In this document: positions 1 to 12,777 of the stretch, in pieces
Layout: every line of letters starts with the position of its first letter
Numbering within the stretch: the stretch's first letter is position 1
Assembly: GCF_001632365.1 (NCBI RefSeq)
Contig: NW_024468518.1
Span: forward strand, 349,576-413,575
Direction of reading: 5' to 3'
From: Laetiporus sulphureus 93-53
Lineage: Eukaryota; Basidiomycota; Agaricomycetes; Polyporales; Laetiporaceae
Length of the DNA stretch: 64,000 nucleotides
Program-made: the position numbers and the translations under genes
The notes under the pieces: model-generated
What the model saw: the letters and a program-made list of their open reading frames with translations, nothing else
Told to the model about the DNA's origin: nothing
Database searches by the model: none

Positions 1-661
1 TCTGTCACCGCTGTCTCCTCTCAAAGATCTGATCAAATTATTGGAAATAAATGAAAGTCCGAAAAACGACTGCTATTCCGTCGTGCGAGGCGAACGCGTT
101 ATGCCACTAGTGACTTACTAGTCTGAATGAAGGGCCCATTGAGTCGACGCCGTGATCAAATTCGCTCAATTCCTTCAGCTCGAACTTGCAGCGCAGTAGT
201 TTGCACAAAGATGTATAGGAAGAAAAATTACGTACTGGCCGATCCCGATGCATGTCACTCTCTCTGGGGAGAGCGAGTGGCTAGGGAGGATGAGTATCAC
301 ATGCACGGATCTGGAGTCAGTGCTCGAGCTGAGAAAGGCGGGGTTGCCTCGGAGGCTCGGAGAACGACTGTATTGAATGGTGCCGGAGCATGACCATCAA
401 TCGAAGGTGTTTCCGCTGATGGCGATTGCACGGCTGTAGCGACAATAGATTGCTCTCGGGTTCTCCTACTTTGTACCCCATTCTCAACACCAGAGCATAG
501 AGGCCACACGAAGAAATCGACTGAGCTGACAGAATTCATGAAGTGTCCCAGATGCGAGACATCGCGTATTGCACTGATCCGATATGTCACTGCACAACAC
601 GCTCATGCATCTGTTCAATAACCAAGAAAAAAAACTCAGAAGTCGAAACCGCATCCCGTCA
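1..661. other. Left-edge stretch without a supported gene
   Basis: Short open frames on both strands show no recognisable domain, no intron-supported continuation and no family similarity I can name. The right end must carry the 3' untranslated region of the RVS167-like gene, whose stop codon is at 662-664 on the minus strand. The rest may be the flank of a gene lying outside the window. Confidence 0.4.
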
Positions 662-2582
662 TCAAGCCTCCTGCACGTAATTTCCTAAACGACAACGGCT
701 CGTCAGGACTGCCAATTCGTCTGTCAAATCTGGCCATCACGCACCTGGGAACACACCCTCCCTATCACCGATCCTTCCAGTCCACCAATCCTCCACACTG
801 TCCGTACGCTCAACCACCTCTATCCTATCTCCAGCGCCAAACTCCAGGTCGCCCTCCGCCTGCGGCGTAAAGTCATACAACGCAACCACATACGACGCTC
901 CAGGCTTCGGCTTTGGCTTGAGTGGCGGCGGCGGAGGCGCCTTCTTGATCGTCCCGATGGCGGAGGACGATGAAGATGGAGAATATGGCGGTGGCGGCGC
1001 TTGGACTGCGCTGGGCGGCGGAGGGGGCGCTTTCTTGCCATAGAGAGAAGATGTGGCCGATGAGCCCGTGCCCGTCCTACCGAGAGACGCACTTGGGTTT
1101 AAACCTTGCGAGGTACGATGCTCCTGCATCATCTTGGCTGTAATAGCGTGACGGTGAGTGAGGGAAAATCACGACAATTTGTATGAGTCTGAACGTACAT
1201 GTAGAAACGATACGCTGGGTGAGCCCCAATCCCTCCACCCTTTCCCATGCGTCGCTGCGCTTTGACTCGTATTCCTCCGCAATCGAGGCTGCGCTAACGG
1301 AAACGTCATACTTGCCATCAGCGAAGCCGCTTAGCTTCTCCAGCATGAGGTAGTAGATGTTGAGTCTGGCCAATAACACCGAGCGTTAGAATAATGCGAC
1401 CAAGTAGTAGCGGTATGGAGGCAGTGCAGATACCGCCGTTGGATGCGGAGAACCGGGAGTGAAGACGCGAAATGACGCACTGCATGTAGAAGAACGAGTG
1501 GAAGAGCGGGTCAATGAACTGTGTACATTGCACCAGGAAGCGTGGTAGTTCGGTCTTCAGTGTGGTATTGATGTATTCATACTCGTTTGACGCAACCTCA
1601 AAGTCTTGCTCAAGCTGGTATTGCGTATGACGTCATCACGAGGAGTGGAGATGGTTGCGAGTTTATCCATTTTGAGTACGTACGGAACACATCGGCATGA
1701 ACGAACTGAACAAACCTTGAACAGATGTTTCTCGTCATTAAGGGACTTTTCTTTCTTGTCTCGCAATTTAGTGAGAGAGTTGTTATAGCGGTCATAGTCT
1801 ACGAGCTGGTTGATACGTCAGCGAATGATAAGGACGCAGCCAAAGATAACGGCGGAAGCGCCAGAATTCCGTGACGGAGGACGTGAATGCCGTATACGAA
1901 GCCCACGGACAATTGTCGCCCTGACTGCAATTACAGAATGCGAACATTGACACATACCTTGTGCTCTCGCTTCGTGATCGTCTTCCTAATCACCTTCAGA
2001 ACGCTCTGCAGCTCCTTCACGGGAGCCAAGATCCTGCTCTCGATCAACTCCAACTCGGGTACAACAGATGCCTTCAGCTCTTGCAGCGCAGCCTCGTAGG
2101 CATCAACGTTCTGGATCGTATGCTCGGCCTCCGGATGCTTGCCACTCAGATCGTATTCTCCATTCAATGGGCGGAAGAGAATCGCAAAGTGTTCAGCGAA
2201 TCCAGCACCGTACGTGAACAGGTTGTTGACAGCTTCGTTATAAGCTTTGGTATCTTTGATGAGCTTGTCGGTAGCGGTCTCCACTGAGGCAAAGCGGCGG
2301 AAGAAGTCGTCGAATTCCGGATCGGAAGACTCTATATGGCCAAAGAATGCGACAATAGGAGACGTCGGTGCCATTCCGGGTTGCAGATACGGGGATCAAA
2401 CGACGTCAACTCTCACTCAAACAAATCAGTATGCAGATCGACGTACTCTTGGACATGCCAACCTTGGTGGTCAGCAGGTGCGGTGTGCTAAAGGTGCGAG
2501 ACGTCAGTTCATCTGAACATCTGGAGCATACAACGTGCCACATTCAGACTCACCGAGCGAACGCCTTCGAGATTCCCTTCAT
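662..2582 (-). CDS. RVS167: BAR and SH3 domain protein, amphiphysin/Rvs167 type
   Basis: Membrane-curvature protein acting with actin at endocytic sites; the BAR domain tubulates membrane and the SH3 domain recruits proline-rich partners. The first exon reads [10 protein letters not shown] and runs into a GTGAGT donor. The next exon gives [15 protein letters not shown], and the exon at 1931-2374 carries the BAR core ([24 protein letters not shown]). A Pro-rich linker with several PPPPP runs lies at about 900-1040, followed by an SH3 domain (ALYDF, DWWTGR, GVFPG). The obvious open frame stops at 737, but the base before is followed by a GTGCGT donor. Splicing 685-742 to the last 23 nt gives GNYVQEA, the usual SH3 end (family ends GNYV), so I place the stop at 662-664. 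The start at 2580-2582 matches the family N terminus. Upstream it shares a promoter with SDO1. Confidence in the family is high; internal exon edges are approximate. Confidence 0.9.
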
Positions 2583-2943
2583 GTTGACGAGCCACGATAC
2601 CAGATATAAATAACAGATGTGGCACGGAGAGGACGAATGTGGAGGAGGTTATCGAAGGCGACGGCGAGAGTGCAGAGGATGACGAGAAAAGGGGAGGATG
2701 CAGCAGCGGTTCACTGCCTCTGGCCGATTGCGCAGTAGACGCCCAGACTATAGCAGTTTGTTATGTCAGCATACTTTATCCGTAAACTCGGCAACTGCAA
2801 GAGTCATTGATTTCGCGTCATGGAACGGCTCCGAGCCTAAGCTCAGGCACTCATCCTGTTGAATATTTCTCCCACTTTATCTTGGTTATCACCGTCATTG
2901 CCCTCGACGTCAAGCTCGACTGCAACGCTACGCGACGTCTACA
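2583..2943. promoter_or_regulatory. Divergent promoter RVS167/SDO1
   Basis: These 361 bases separate two oppositely directed start codons and must hold both promoters and 5' leaders. I see no clear TATA box or other recognisable element. Confidence 0.5.
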
Positions 2944-4015
2944 ATGCCGATCAATCAACCGTCGAATCAGATCAAGTGTGATACCTGTTCGCCCGAGACT
3001 GTCGTTCGTCCGAAACTCTGACCAGAGCCTATTCTCAAACAGGTTGACCAATGTCTCTGTTGTGAGGTTGAGGAAAGCCGGAAAGCGGTTTGAGGTGATC
3101 TTGTAAAGCACAATGCACGACCGACCTAAGTCGCGCTCACCTTCGTTCATAGGTCGCTTGCTACAAGAATAAAGTGCAGGAGTGGCGCAATAGGATTGAG
3201 ACAAACTTGGATGATGTGCTACAGATTGCAAACGTTTACACGAATGTCTCAAAAGGCGAGCTTGCCAAGAGCCAGGAGCTCCAGAAGGCATTCGGCACTA
3301 CGGACATCAATACAATCGTCGAAGAGGTTCGTTGTAATGTCCTCAACCTCTGAATCATCGCTATAAACGACGTCATCAGATCCTGAAGAAAGGCGAGCTA
3401 CAAGTAGGCGAAAAGGAACGAGAGCATGATCTTTCATCGGTCCGACGCGAGATCGCCACCCTTGTCGCAGAGAAGTGTGTTGATCCGGCAACCCAGCGAC
3501 GGTATCCCGTTGGTGTCATCGAGAAGGCAATGGTTGAGGCAGGCTTCAGTGCACGTCCTGGAAAGAATGCAAAGAGCCAGGTGCGCATGCCATTCGCTAT
3601 GCAACAAAAGAATACACGACGTGCTCATCCTTCGTTTACGCCAGGTGTCCGAATGCATCAAACTGCTGCAGACAGAATCGAAGCTGCCGATACAGCGAGC
3701 GCGCATGCGCATATCCATCTCAATGCCCGTCGCTGATTCGGAACGTCTACACGATCGCATCGTTGAAACTGCAGACACGGTGGAGAAGGACGAAAAGGGT
3801 ATTGAACGATGGGAGACGGTGAGTAGCAAGTCCATGCTGCATCGTTGCATGAGTCCGTGAATTGTTCACGATATTTGGCGATATAGATCCTGCTGATTGA
3901 CCCAGGGCAGCTCCGCGTACTCAACGAGACGTTGCAGAAGGAATGTCCAGGCCGGGGGCAGCTAGAAACCTTGTCCTTCGCAGCGACAGCCAGCGGCGAT
4001 GGGGTCACCGTTTGA
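2944..4015 (+). CDS. SDO1: Ribosome maturation protein SBDS/Sdo1
   Basis: Releases Tif6/eIF6 from late 60S subunits together with the GTPase Efl1, in the cytoplasm. Exon 1 (2944-2975) gives MPINQPSNQI. After a GTGTGA...CAG intron, exon 2 (3043-3094) gives KLTNVSVVRLRKAGKRFE, the SBDS N-terminal signature. Next exons read VACYKNKVQEWRNRIE, NVYTNVSKGELAKSQ and ILKKGELQVGEKERE. Further exons carry CVDPATQRRYPVGVIEKAM, SARPGKNAKSQ, LPIQRARMRISISMP and a final exon ending SGDGVTV with TGA at 4013-4015. All three SBDS domains are therefore present. At least five introns of about 50-70 nt interrupt it. Divergent from RVS167; convergent with helicase copy A, 226 bases away. No damage seen. Confidence 0.93.
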
Positions 4016-4241
4016 GTGCGTAGCGGGTGACATGCAGCCTTTGAACACTTATACAAGCTTTGGTAACATCGTCAGGTTTTATCAGACGCCCTGCCAATCT
4101 CGGTACAGGCGTATGTGTCAGTTCGACTCGTGTTGTTGTATAGAGCGCTCGATGGGGTCATTCCAGAGCACATACATTATTCATCATGCCATGACATCAT
4201 TACGAAACAAATCAGAGGCAAGCAAGCGAGAGGACAACCAC

Positions 4242-7200
4242 TCAATCACTGTATCCCCATACATCGTCGATATCCTCCACGTTCAGCTCAGGCTTCGGTT
4301 TCTTCGCAGGAGGCGCTTTAGCCTTGACAATGCCCTTGATAGCAATCTTGAGGTCGCTTTGCCACTCCTGCGTGACCGAGGGAGTTAAAGAATGGATGAG
4401 TTCCTCGACCTTCAAAGCAAGAGTCTTCAGTTCTTCGAGGTCCCGTCGCACGTGCAACTGCGATTTGGGCTCAAGCGCTGCCTGCAGTCGCGACGTTTCC
4501 TTGATCGATTGCCTGCAAGCATCGAAGTGAGCATGCTGCGCCGTTCAGTCTGAGCACTAGTAGACGCACGATGTTTTGGTTAAGAGGGTGTTGACGTCCT
4601 CAAGGTCCTGGTGCTGGGCGGTAGTGAATCGCTTCTTAGCGCTCTTCTTAGAGACATGGAGATGTTCGTGAGCGCATTCCAAGCAGACGATGAGATGAGG
4701 AATTGGTCCTAGGAACAGCATCCGGTAGCATGCATGTGGCCACTCTAAACTTGCTGAGGCTTCCTGGAACGCAGTAGTGACACGGTGCCGGATGGCTTGC
4801 ATGCGACCAGGAGCCTTGTCAGCGCGACGACGTCGCTGCACGTAGCGCCTGAAAGCGGACATGATTTTTTCCGCCGCGGCGAGTTCTTTTTCAGTTGGCA
4901 ATTCTGGCGCTTTTCTTGGCTGGTCGACCTCGGTAATGACCGTCGGGTCCTCAGTGTCGACATTCTGTAGCTGAGGATCAACCTCGACACCATCAGCCCC
5001 CTCATCAACTGCCTGCGACTCCGAGAATTCATCTTCTGAGGCATCAAGCAGGTGAGAGGGGGTGAACGGTAACGCATCAGCTCGCAAATTGCTCTTTGGT
5101 GTCTGTGATGCTCCAGAGGCCAACATCTCGCGGATGTCGTCGATTGTGCGATACTCAATTCGTCGTACATTCGGGAGGGGAGGGAGGGTGATAGATGCTC
5201 TAGTTGCGTCGAACAGCTGAACCATCTCGTCCAACTCAGACCCAGAGGTTGATTGTCGGCGAACGAAGCTCGCAAGCTGACCCCAATGCCTGGCGGTTAC
5301 GTACCTGATAGTGTCCGCACGATTAATGAGAAAAACACAATGGGTGGCTGAGATCACATACTGTTCGTATATGGGCTCGAACTTTCGACTGAACCTTGAG
5401 AGACAAGTCACGGTGTGCTGAATATCTGCTCTCAGAGACAATGATGGTATGTTGTATCCGACTGAGGAGATAGAGGGCAATGAGACTCAGGTGCAAACCA
5501 TAGGATAGATGGATAAAATGCATACGAAGGCATAGGTTTTTGCAACTGAGTCGACATAATTAATCATTCTGAAAGACCTCGTCAATATTTGACAGCTCAC
5601 ATTCTAGCAATAAACACGCTCCTCATTTGACTTGGCAGGCTCGACAAGTTGCGACCTTCGTAGAGGAGGTATTCTACAACAGAGGATGATCAGCGAGCGC
5701 TATAAACGTGTAACGAAGGTATCGAACCTGCATCGATCCCAGTGTACATCTGCTTCAAGAGTTCCTGCATTGGTGCAATGTATAAAGAAATCTTGGTAGT
5801 TCGCTTGTGCAGTCTTTGAATATTCGGAAGAATACGCAACAACCAGCTGAGGGGAAGTGTAATATCGTGCAATGCCGTCTGGCCCCGAAGGCGCTTTGAG
5901 ACGATCAGGAAGCCGCAAAGCGAATCCAGGAGATTGCATAAGACGCCGATGTCAATGGGGACTCGGTTCTTGATGATATGGCTGTGCCGGATTTCAGTCA
6001 GAGAGCACAGAGTGAGCAAGACTAAGCATTCACTTAACGAACAGGATCCCATGCACCAGGGACGCCCAATTGTCGTCGGCTAGGAATGCCAATAAATCGT
6101 CGACGATATACACATGCGTGTCCCCGCGTCGGCTCATCAGTAGACTCGGGGGATGATGTTCTTGGATACACCGGTTACGAGATATGTTGGCAAATGCGAC
6201 CTCTGTATCAAAAATACGAACGAGGGAGGCGGTCTGTATCAATGAAGTCAAGAATGTGGATAAGTAAACACCGCCTCCGAAAGGCACCAGGCGATAGAGC
6301 CAGTCATGGAGCCAGTTCTTGACAATCTGTAGACCCTCTTCAAACTCAGGAATTAGGTGGCTGCGGAGGTTGCCAAGTGAACCCATCATGAAGAAGGGAG
6401 GTTCAAGAGCTTCGTGGAGTTGCCGGATCCAGTATCTATATGATCTCAGTGAGTCGCCAGTATGACTGCCTTTGGAAAAGCATACCGCTTCTGTCGTCCT
6501 TGCTCGAAAGGATGCTCGAGATAGCGAATAGTGTGGTAAATGAGGATTTGTTGCATGATCACCCGAACCCGCAGATTGTAAGACACGACGCTGTGAGATG
6601 CAGAATTAATATGCTCCCTTGGGCAATGATCCCTTGTGCAGCGACCTAAGGCACTGTAGGGAAGGCAAAGCTGCAGAGCTCGAATCTTGCGGCAAAGCTC
6701 GTTCTCTCCATTCTCTCCTAGCACCTTCTTGTACAGTCGTTCCTCCAAAACGAATCGCAGGAGCTTGTTGAGCTCCCATCGAAGGATCACCGCGCCTTCA
6801 TCAGTATTGCGGAACGTAGGAGTGAGGCGGTCGTTGCAACGGGCATAGAGCCAGGTTTCCTTCGGCAGCAGGAAAGATTCCTCTGTCGCTGACTGGAAGC
6901 CAAAAATTTGCTTGATATCTTCGTTATCGCAAGGTTGCACATCAGATGCGAATTTCTGCAGCATCCGAACATATAGAAGGAAGTCCTGCAGCCTCCCTGC
7001 GATCTCAGCGAGTGAAGCAACTTGCAGTTTAGGAAGGCTCCGGAATACGTGATCAAGGCATAATAAGGTGGCAGCGTTGTTGCGATGCTGATGATGGAAG
7101 CGATTTGCGAGTGGAAGCAAATCTGCCAAATTATTAGAAATGATTGCACGGAACATTGCAACCTGACCAGTCGATTATCTCGCTTCAGAAAGCCAATGTA

Positions 7201-10200
7201 TGATAACCAGTAAGTGAATGAAGCTCACTTGGTCGCGAGTGTCCTCGTCCAGATCGGCAATGTCTAATGCGGGCAGCATGCAAATCAACTCTTGCAGAGT
7301 CTCATTGCCTTTGGCTAAGTCCGAGCCGGGAGTTACACCAAACGACAATCCGCGCCAGAGCCCCTCAAGCATACATCGGGATGCCTGTTGTTTGGAACTC
7401 TTGCTCTCCATGTCCGCAAGGAACAGCTTGATAGCTTCCAGGGGCCGGCCTTCCTCCAGATGAAGCTTCGCTGCCTCGGCAACCCTTCCTAATTCTTTGA
7501 GCAGATCTGCTTGAGCAACGTCTAGCCCAAGATCATCCATATATTCCAGCGCTTCCTCGTCGGATTCGAACAGTTCTCTTGCTTGTCTATGTAGAAGGCG
7601 CGCTCTTAGCAGACAAATGCATGTACGGATATTTCAACCTACCTCAGCTCGCGGACTCTCAAGAATTGAACACGAGAGACATCAATAATACTATCTGCTG
7701 TCTTGGGATCGACTTCCTCTCTATGCGATTTGATGACGTCAATTGCCCGACTGAACAGTCCGGCTTTTCGATAATGTTGCGCAGAGAGGGTGTATTCATA
7801 CGCTCTGAGATACGCCTCAGCAGCTTTTGCATCATCTCCGCTGAGTGCATAGCATTCCGCAGAAATACGAAAGTAAGTGCGCCTCTCTTTGACAGCAGCT
7901 TCTGCGGATGTCCAAAACGCATGTGCTGCTTGGACAAATGCATCCGCACGGGCCGTCTTATCCCCCCGTGCTGTGGCTGATGTTGACCTTGCCATCTCAC
8001 GCAGATAGTAGGCGTGTGCCACTGCTTTCTCCCGAGGTAACCCTGCGCGGTCATAACAATGCATTGCTTGCATATACCGGCGGTGATTGAACAGAGTCAA
8101 GGCCATTTTGGCCCATTCCTCAGGAGTGGAAGACGTCGCCAACTGGGGAATATCAGAGCCCGGAGTGCAATTCTGTATTTGGTCCTTCGCCGTCCAGAGT
8201 GTCTGAAAGTACGTCTAGGTGAATACACTTGAAACCTCACAGTAACGAGCGCACCCTCATTGGTTCGCCTTTGTCCGAACTGTCCGCGATCCACAGGTTC
8301 TTCCTTGCACGAGTGATCGCAACATAGAGGGATTTGAGCTTGAATATATAAGGTGAGTGGCGATAGTACATGAAGGTGGTTGTGGACTCACGTCGCGGCA
8401 AACACCATTGTGGCGTGAATCATCGAATTGAGGAGCCTTATATTTGGCCTTTCGCTCGTCAGGCAGAGCATTGAAAACAATGCGCCATTGTGACAGTTCG
8501 ACAGTAGAGTCTGCAAAAAAATTGTACAGGAGGACCTGACGTTAACAAGTGTCAGTAATGATTTCTTCCTGAGAAAACCGTAAACTGCTGTACATCGTTG
8601 AACTCTAACCCTTTGCTTTCATAGATTGTCCTGCATATTTTTATCGGTTCTGTCAATTAATCCAGAGGTGTTTCAGACGAACATACATGATGAGCCCGAT
8701 ATCGCCCACTTGCGCACGCAGGCGGTCTCGAGCAGCATCGTCGCGTACCAATATACCTGATCATATTGAGACTTAACGCGATGTGATGAGGCATTACTAT
8801 ACTCACACTGTTGCGCGCCGAACTCTATCTGGCTGCCGCTGTGGGAATATTAGAGGAGACTTTGGGATGATATTGGATGAACGTACGATTCTCCGAATAG
8901 AAATTGTTCGTATCGGACAGAATCCTCATCCCATCCAGTGAAGAACACCGGCTTAAGACCTTCAATTATTCCCCGCTCTTCGGCGAGGTTATCGATGGCA
9001 TGGGGCCAGAACTTTGTGATGAGCTCGATGACGCTGTGCGCACATTTGACGATACCGGCATGCGAGCGATAATTCACTGCTAGTTGAAAAGATCGCGGTT
9101 GCTTTTTTGGCACGAAATCTGATGCCGAGCTCGCCTGCGATGGCAATCAAACAGGTGAATTACGGACCACTGACTGTATTTACCTCGATTCTGTACAAGA
9201 AGGATTTCAGATCATCGAATCTGAATGAGCTCCCGATAGAGATCGTCTGAGCTGTATCGCCTGCCCAAAACAAGCCATTGTCGGGGTTGTTGCAAAGCAT
9301 CCGCAAAACTACTCATTTCGTCAGTATACGTGCAGATGACATAGTGAAATGACCTACCGAGTGCATCAATGAGAAGGTTGTCTTGTGCTTCGTCTACGTA
9401 ACTGCATCCAGCGTTGACTAAATGCTGCTCATTTTTGAGGAAGGTCTCTTACATGAAGGCCATCTGATTACCGGGGACACCTTGGCGACGGAGCGCTTCG
9501 AGAAGTGTATGCGTCCTATTGACTGACTTCAGAGAAATCGCCCTGGCAACGATGACATGGCAATCACCTGTCAGCAGCATCATAATCGCGACGCTCTCGC
9601 TTCAGCTTAGCATACGCCATGAACAGCTTGTATATGGCGTCACGCTGGTTAGCAAACGTTGCTTGCGTGCGATGGCTCAGGCTGCAATAGGTATCTTGAT
9701 CGAGGTGACCAGTGCTGCACCCGAGCGATTGTTCGGAGCCTTTGATGACTCCTGATGTACAGAAGGATGTCAGAAGAGTGGACGAGCGAGTTGAAAGATA
9801 CCAACCCATGAATTCGGCAAAGACAAGGGCCGGATCTACTTGTGGTCAGTAGCGTCGACGCTATGGTAGTAAAATACGAACCTAGACCCTTAATCAATGT
9901 TTGAGGGAAACGCGGCCAGTATGACTCCAGGAACACGCCATACGAGACGAATGCTGACCGCCGTTGATGCATGTAATCGTTCGATGAAGCCTCGCTATTC
10001 TCGATGCCTCCCGCCCCGTTCGCATACATGTCTGGGTCCCCATGTTTGGACAATTCATTGAATGAGTCTTTGAACTCTACCTCCAGCAGGCGGCAAAGCT
10101 GGTCTCTTCCATTAGTGACGATGCCTTGCGACATGGTACCAGGATGCTAACCTGATCGAATGTGATAAACAATGGAAAATGGTCGTCTTGTAACTGACTG

Positions 10201-12777
10201 TAGCACTTGGGGAGATCTCCACGCCATTCTATTTCCTCATCAAGGTCCACAAGGCCCTGCTCTTGCTGACTTTGCTTGGTAGCAGCTAGCTCTCTGAGTT
10301 CAGCGGGAGACTTGTGTGCAGTCGCCAACGACTCATAAAGCTTCGAGAAGAACTCCTGGACTTTCTCCGCTAGGACGCGCGATTGAGTGACAAAAACCTG
10401 ACGTGGCTTTGGTAGTGCTCCTTCACATGCCTGCCATGATCGTTCGATGCCTAACATCTTAAACAACATCGTCGTCGTTTTGCTACAAGGAATATTTCAG
10501 GCAAAGTATGAACCAATACCGTGGATGAAAACCGTACCCGGTACCACTCCTACCGAGAACGTAGCAGGAACCAGCATGCTCGATGATCTGCTTTTCCTGG
10601 GAGCTAGAAACCAACTGTTCAGACTTGTTCATAAGCTATGATATGAAAGCTACATACGACACATCGAAGACATGCGCTACGTCTTGGTCCGCTATGATAC
10701 CTACCATGGCAGCCAAGGGCGTTAGATGCGACCAAGACGTTACCAAAGTAGAGCCTACTGTTAAGCAGTGCCTGAAATATATGATACATGCATCAGCTCG
10801 AGTTAGATCCTACGAATTACCTGGCGCACTTGCGAGAACGTGACATATTTCTCCAAGCTATGTACGCAATTAGAAGAACTGCTTGTTATGACATGATGAT
10901 GATCAGAATCTGATACTTACACGAGCATTTCATGAAGCTGCGAGGGCAAGTCAATGCGTTCAACGTGAAAATGAGGTCAATCATACCTTTTCGAGATCAT
11001 CTTTATGCAAGTCCAGTAATCCAGTCGACGGAGAGGTGACAGCTACTTCTACTGGCGCAGGGAATGAAGCAGGTAGCACCACATTCGGGTCGTTTGCTAC
11101 TTTCCGAGACCGATTGCGGAAGGTGCAGCTACCAAACACTCTCAATAAAGGATTCCACACCTTGAGTCTGCTAGATGCCTACCGTCGCTTGTATTCTTTC
11201 CCCTTGCGACCGAGCTGATTACCGACGCCATCCCAGAAACGCCGGTCGAGTTGCGCATGCGTGTATACACCGAAAATCTTGATGACTAGTTGCATAAAGG
11301 GTGCGATGAGAAGATCGGCATCAAAAAGGTAGCTGTCGAACCTTGTCTTTCCACCTAGTTTTCTCGATTTACATCCAATGACGAGGGATACGAATGAATT
11401 ACTTACGTCACTTTCGAACTCTGGTACACAGTCAATATGATACTTTGCACACAAGGCACCGCGTTAATAGCTGACGATTCCTCGACTGTTTGTCCCAGAC
11501 ACTCACGACGAGGCGAGAATCGCGCGTCATTTTAGCCTCGAGTATTGGGATTTCCGTTTCAGTGCCGGTCAGTTGTTTCTGATTGTCGTCCGAGAAATGT
11601 CCGTTGGACAGCTCCCTATGGTGCACATGAGATCTCTTCAAGGTAAAGAAGCGATAGAACCTGCTTGATCTTTTTGAGTACGATCTTGAAAAGTGCCGAG
11701 TTCTTCTTTCGCATCTGGCGCAGATCTCCGTCCGCACGGGTGGAGATGCAAATACGCCATTCACCGAACCCGTCAGCGCTGTCGAAGTATAATGCAGCTT
11801 TCATGGGCTGCACCATCGGGTATGCTGCTGGAGTATTCTCGCAGACTGGTTCTTCAACTGAAGGCATTGTGGCGCGAGGTGTTTCATGAGCAGAGACTTC
11901 TTGCTGGTCACTGTGCGACTCCCGAATGTATGCTCTGTGAATTGCTTCCCTGAGTTCCACGGACCGCAACTTCTCAAGGTAGTGCTAGCGAGTTCCTGAT
12001 GATGAGCCACCACTCACGTCCCGAGGAAGAGGTGCTGACCTGTAAAAGTTCCTTCTGATCGACCAGAAGTTCAGCGGCTAGCTCATCCGCTTCTGCTTTG
12101 CTTGTGGGCATCTCGATGCCGAGGTCTTTGAATGGTTTAGGATCGATAGATGCGCGAGACTGGGCTCGCTTGGCCTTTTTGTGGAACCTCTGTGATTTTG
12201 TTTTAGCCCGCTTGACCACGAACGGCAGCTCTTCGTCCACATTCTCATTCTCATTCTCATCGTTACTGATATCAAGAAAGGAGCACAAGCTGAGAGCTTG
12301 TAGTGCCGGACTCGCCAATTCAACGGAGCGACGACAATCTCTCATCCTCTTCTGTTCATCTGCAGAACGCGGATGTTGTAAGAACAGAAAGAATAAAGAG
12401 AGCTGCTCCAGAAGTTGGCGTGCAATTGATCCCGCGAAGGCCTGAGCATTGGTAGGAAAATTGTATATAACTCCACTGATCAGCACGAGCGCCGTTGAGT
12501 CGCGCGCAGCTGGTGAGACAGTTTAGAATGACAAACCAGTCGCTTGTTAATAAAGTTCCTTACTTGAGACGATAAATTCGAGCAGACGAGGTACGGAAAT
12601 GAGTTCTTGAATGAGTGATTCGACAGACACTGCTGGGTTATCGAGGAAGCTTTCGAGGACGCCCAGTGCGACCTCAATCGCCTCCTCGCTGCTCAACAGC
12701 GAAGCATCAAAGAGACTCATGTCCATGTTGGTGACATAGACACATTTCGATATGCTTTGAGTGCGCTTGTCTCGCAT
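4242..12777 (-). CDS. Helicase copy A: TRANK1-like UvrD-family SF1 helicase with RelE-like, TPR and CCCH segments
   Basis: Large intron-rich gene. Order from the start: conserved N-terminal helical exon (12777-12550; start MRDK, as in copy B); linker with an NENENEN run (about 12250); RelE/ParE-like segment (about 11830-11215: GEWRICISTRADGDLRQ, then RLVYHIDC and KIFGVYTHAQLD) containing a 13-nt microexon. Then helicase motif I GRSGTGKTTT, split by a 55-nt intron (10483-10537); motif II DEAQD (9382-9396); motif III WAGDTAQTI (about 9250); motif IV NYRSHAGIV (about 9070); motif V SKGLEFNDV (about 8610); motif VI LYVAITRAR (about 8310). TPR-like repeats (8142-7175), CCCH finger (6611-6667), an IQ-like helix (about 4850) and FLGPIPHLIVCLEC follow. 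The tail ends ELNVEDIDDVWGYSD. Every helicase motif is intact, so ATPase activity is likely. The RelE-like call is inference. Role unknown; probably nucleic-acid binding. Exon edges are approximate. Confidence 0.9.
6611..6667 (-). other. CCCH zinc finger of copy A
   Basis: On the minus strand these 19 codons read C-x8-C-x4-C-x3-H (starts CLPYSALGRC, ends CPREH). This is the spacing class of CCCH fingers that bind RNA, one residue shorter than the usual C-x8-C-x5-C-x3-H. Copy B has the canonical spacing at the equivalent place. Confidence 0.7.
11342..11354 (-). other. 13-nt microexon in copy A
   Basis: GTGGAAAGACAAG on the minus strand, preceded by CTAG and followed by a GT donor. It joins an exon ending ESD (phase 0) to an exon starting TC-ATC-AAG (needs phase 1). 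Only inclusion of these 13 bases gives the frame seen in the paralogues (VERQVIKIFG). Confidence 0.75.

Noticed and set aside
127..590. Open frames on both strands at the left edge
   Set aside because: No domain, no spliced continuation, and composition of non-coding sequence; treated as unassigned.
820..1092. Arg-rich frame opposite the Pro-rich linker of RVS167
   Set aside because: Shadow frame of the proline-rich coding exon.
12236..12262. Tandem CATTCT repeat as a microsatellite locus
   Set aside because: It is a short in-frame coding repeat (NENENEN) of copy A, not a separate element.
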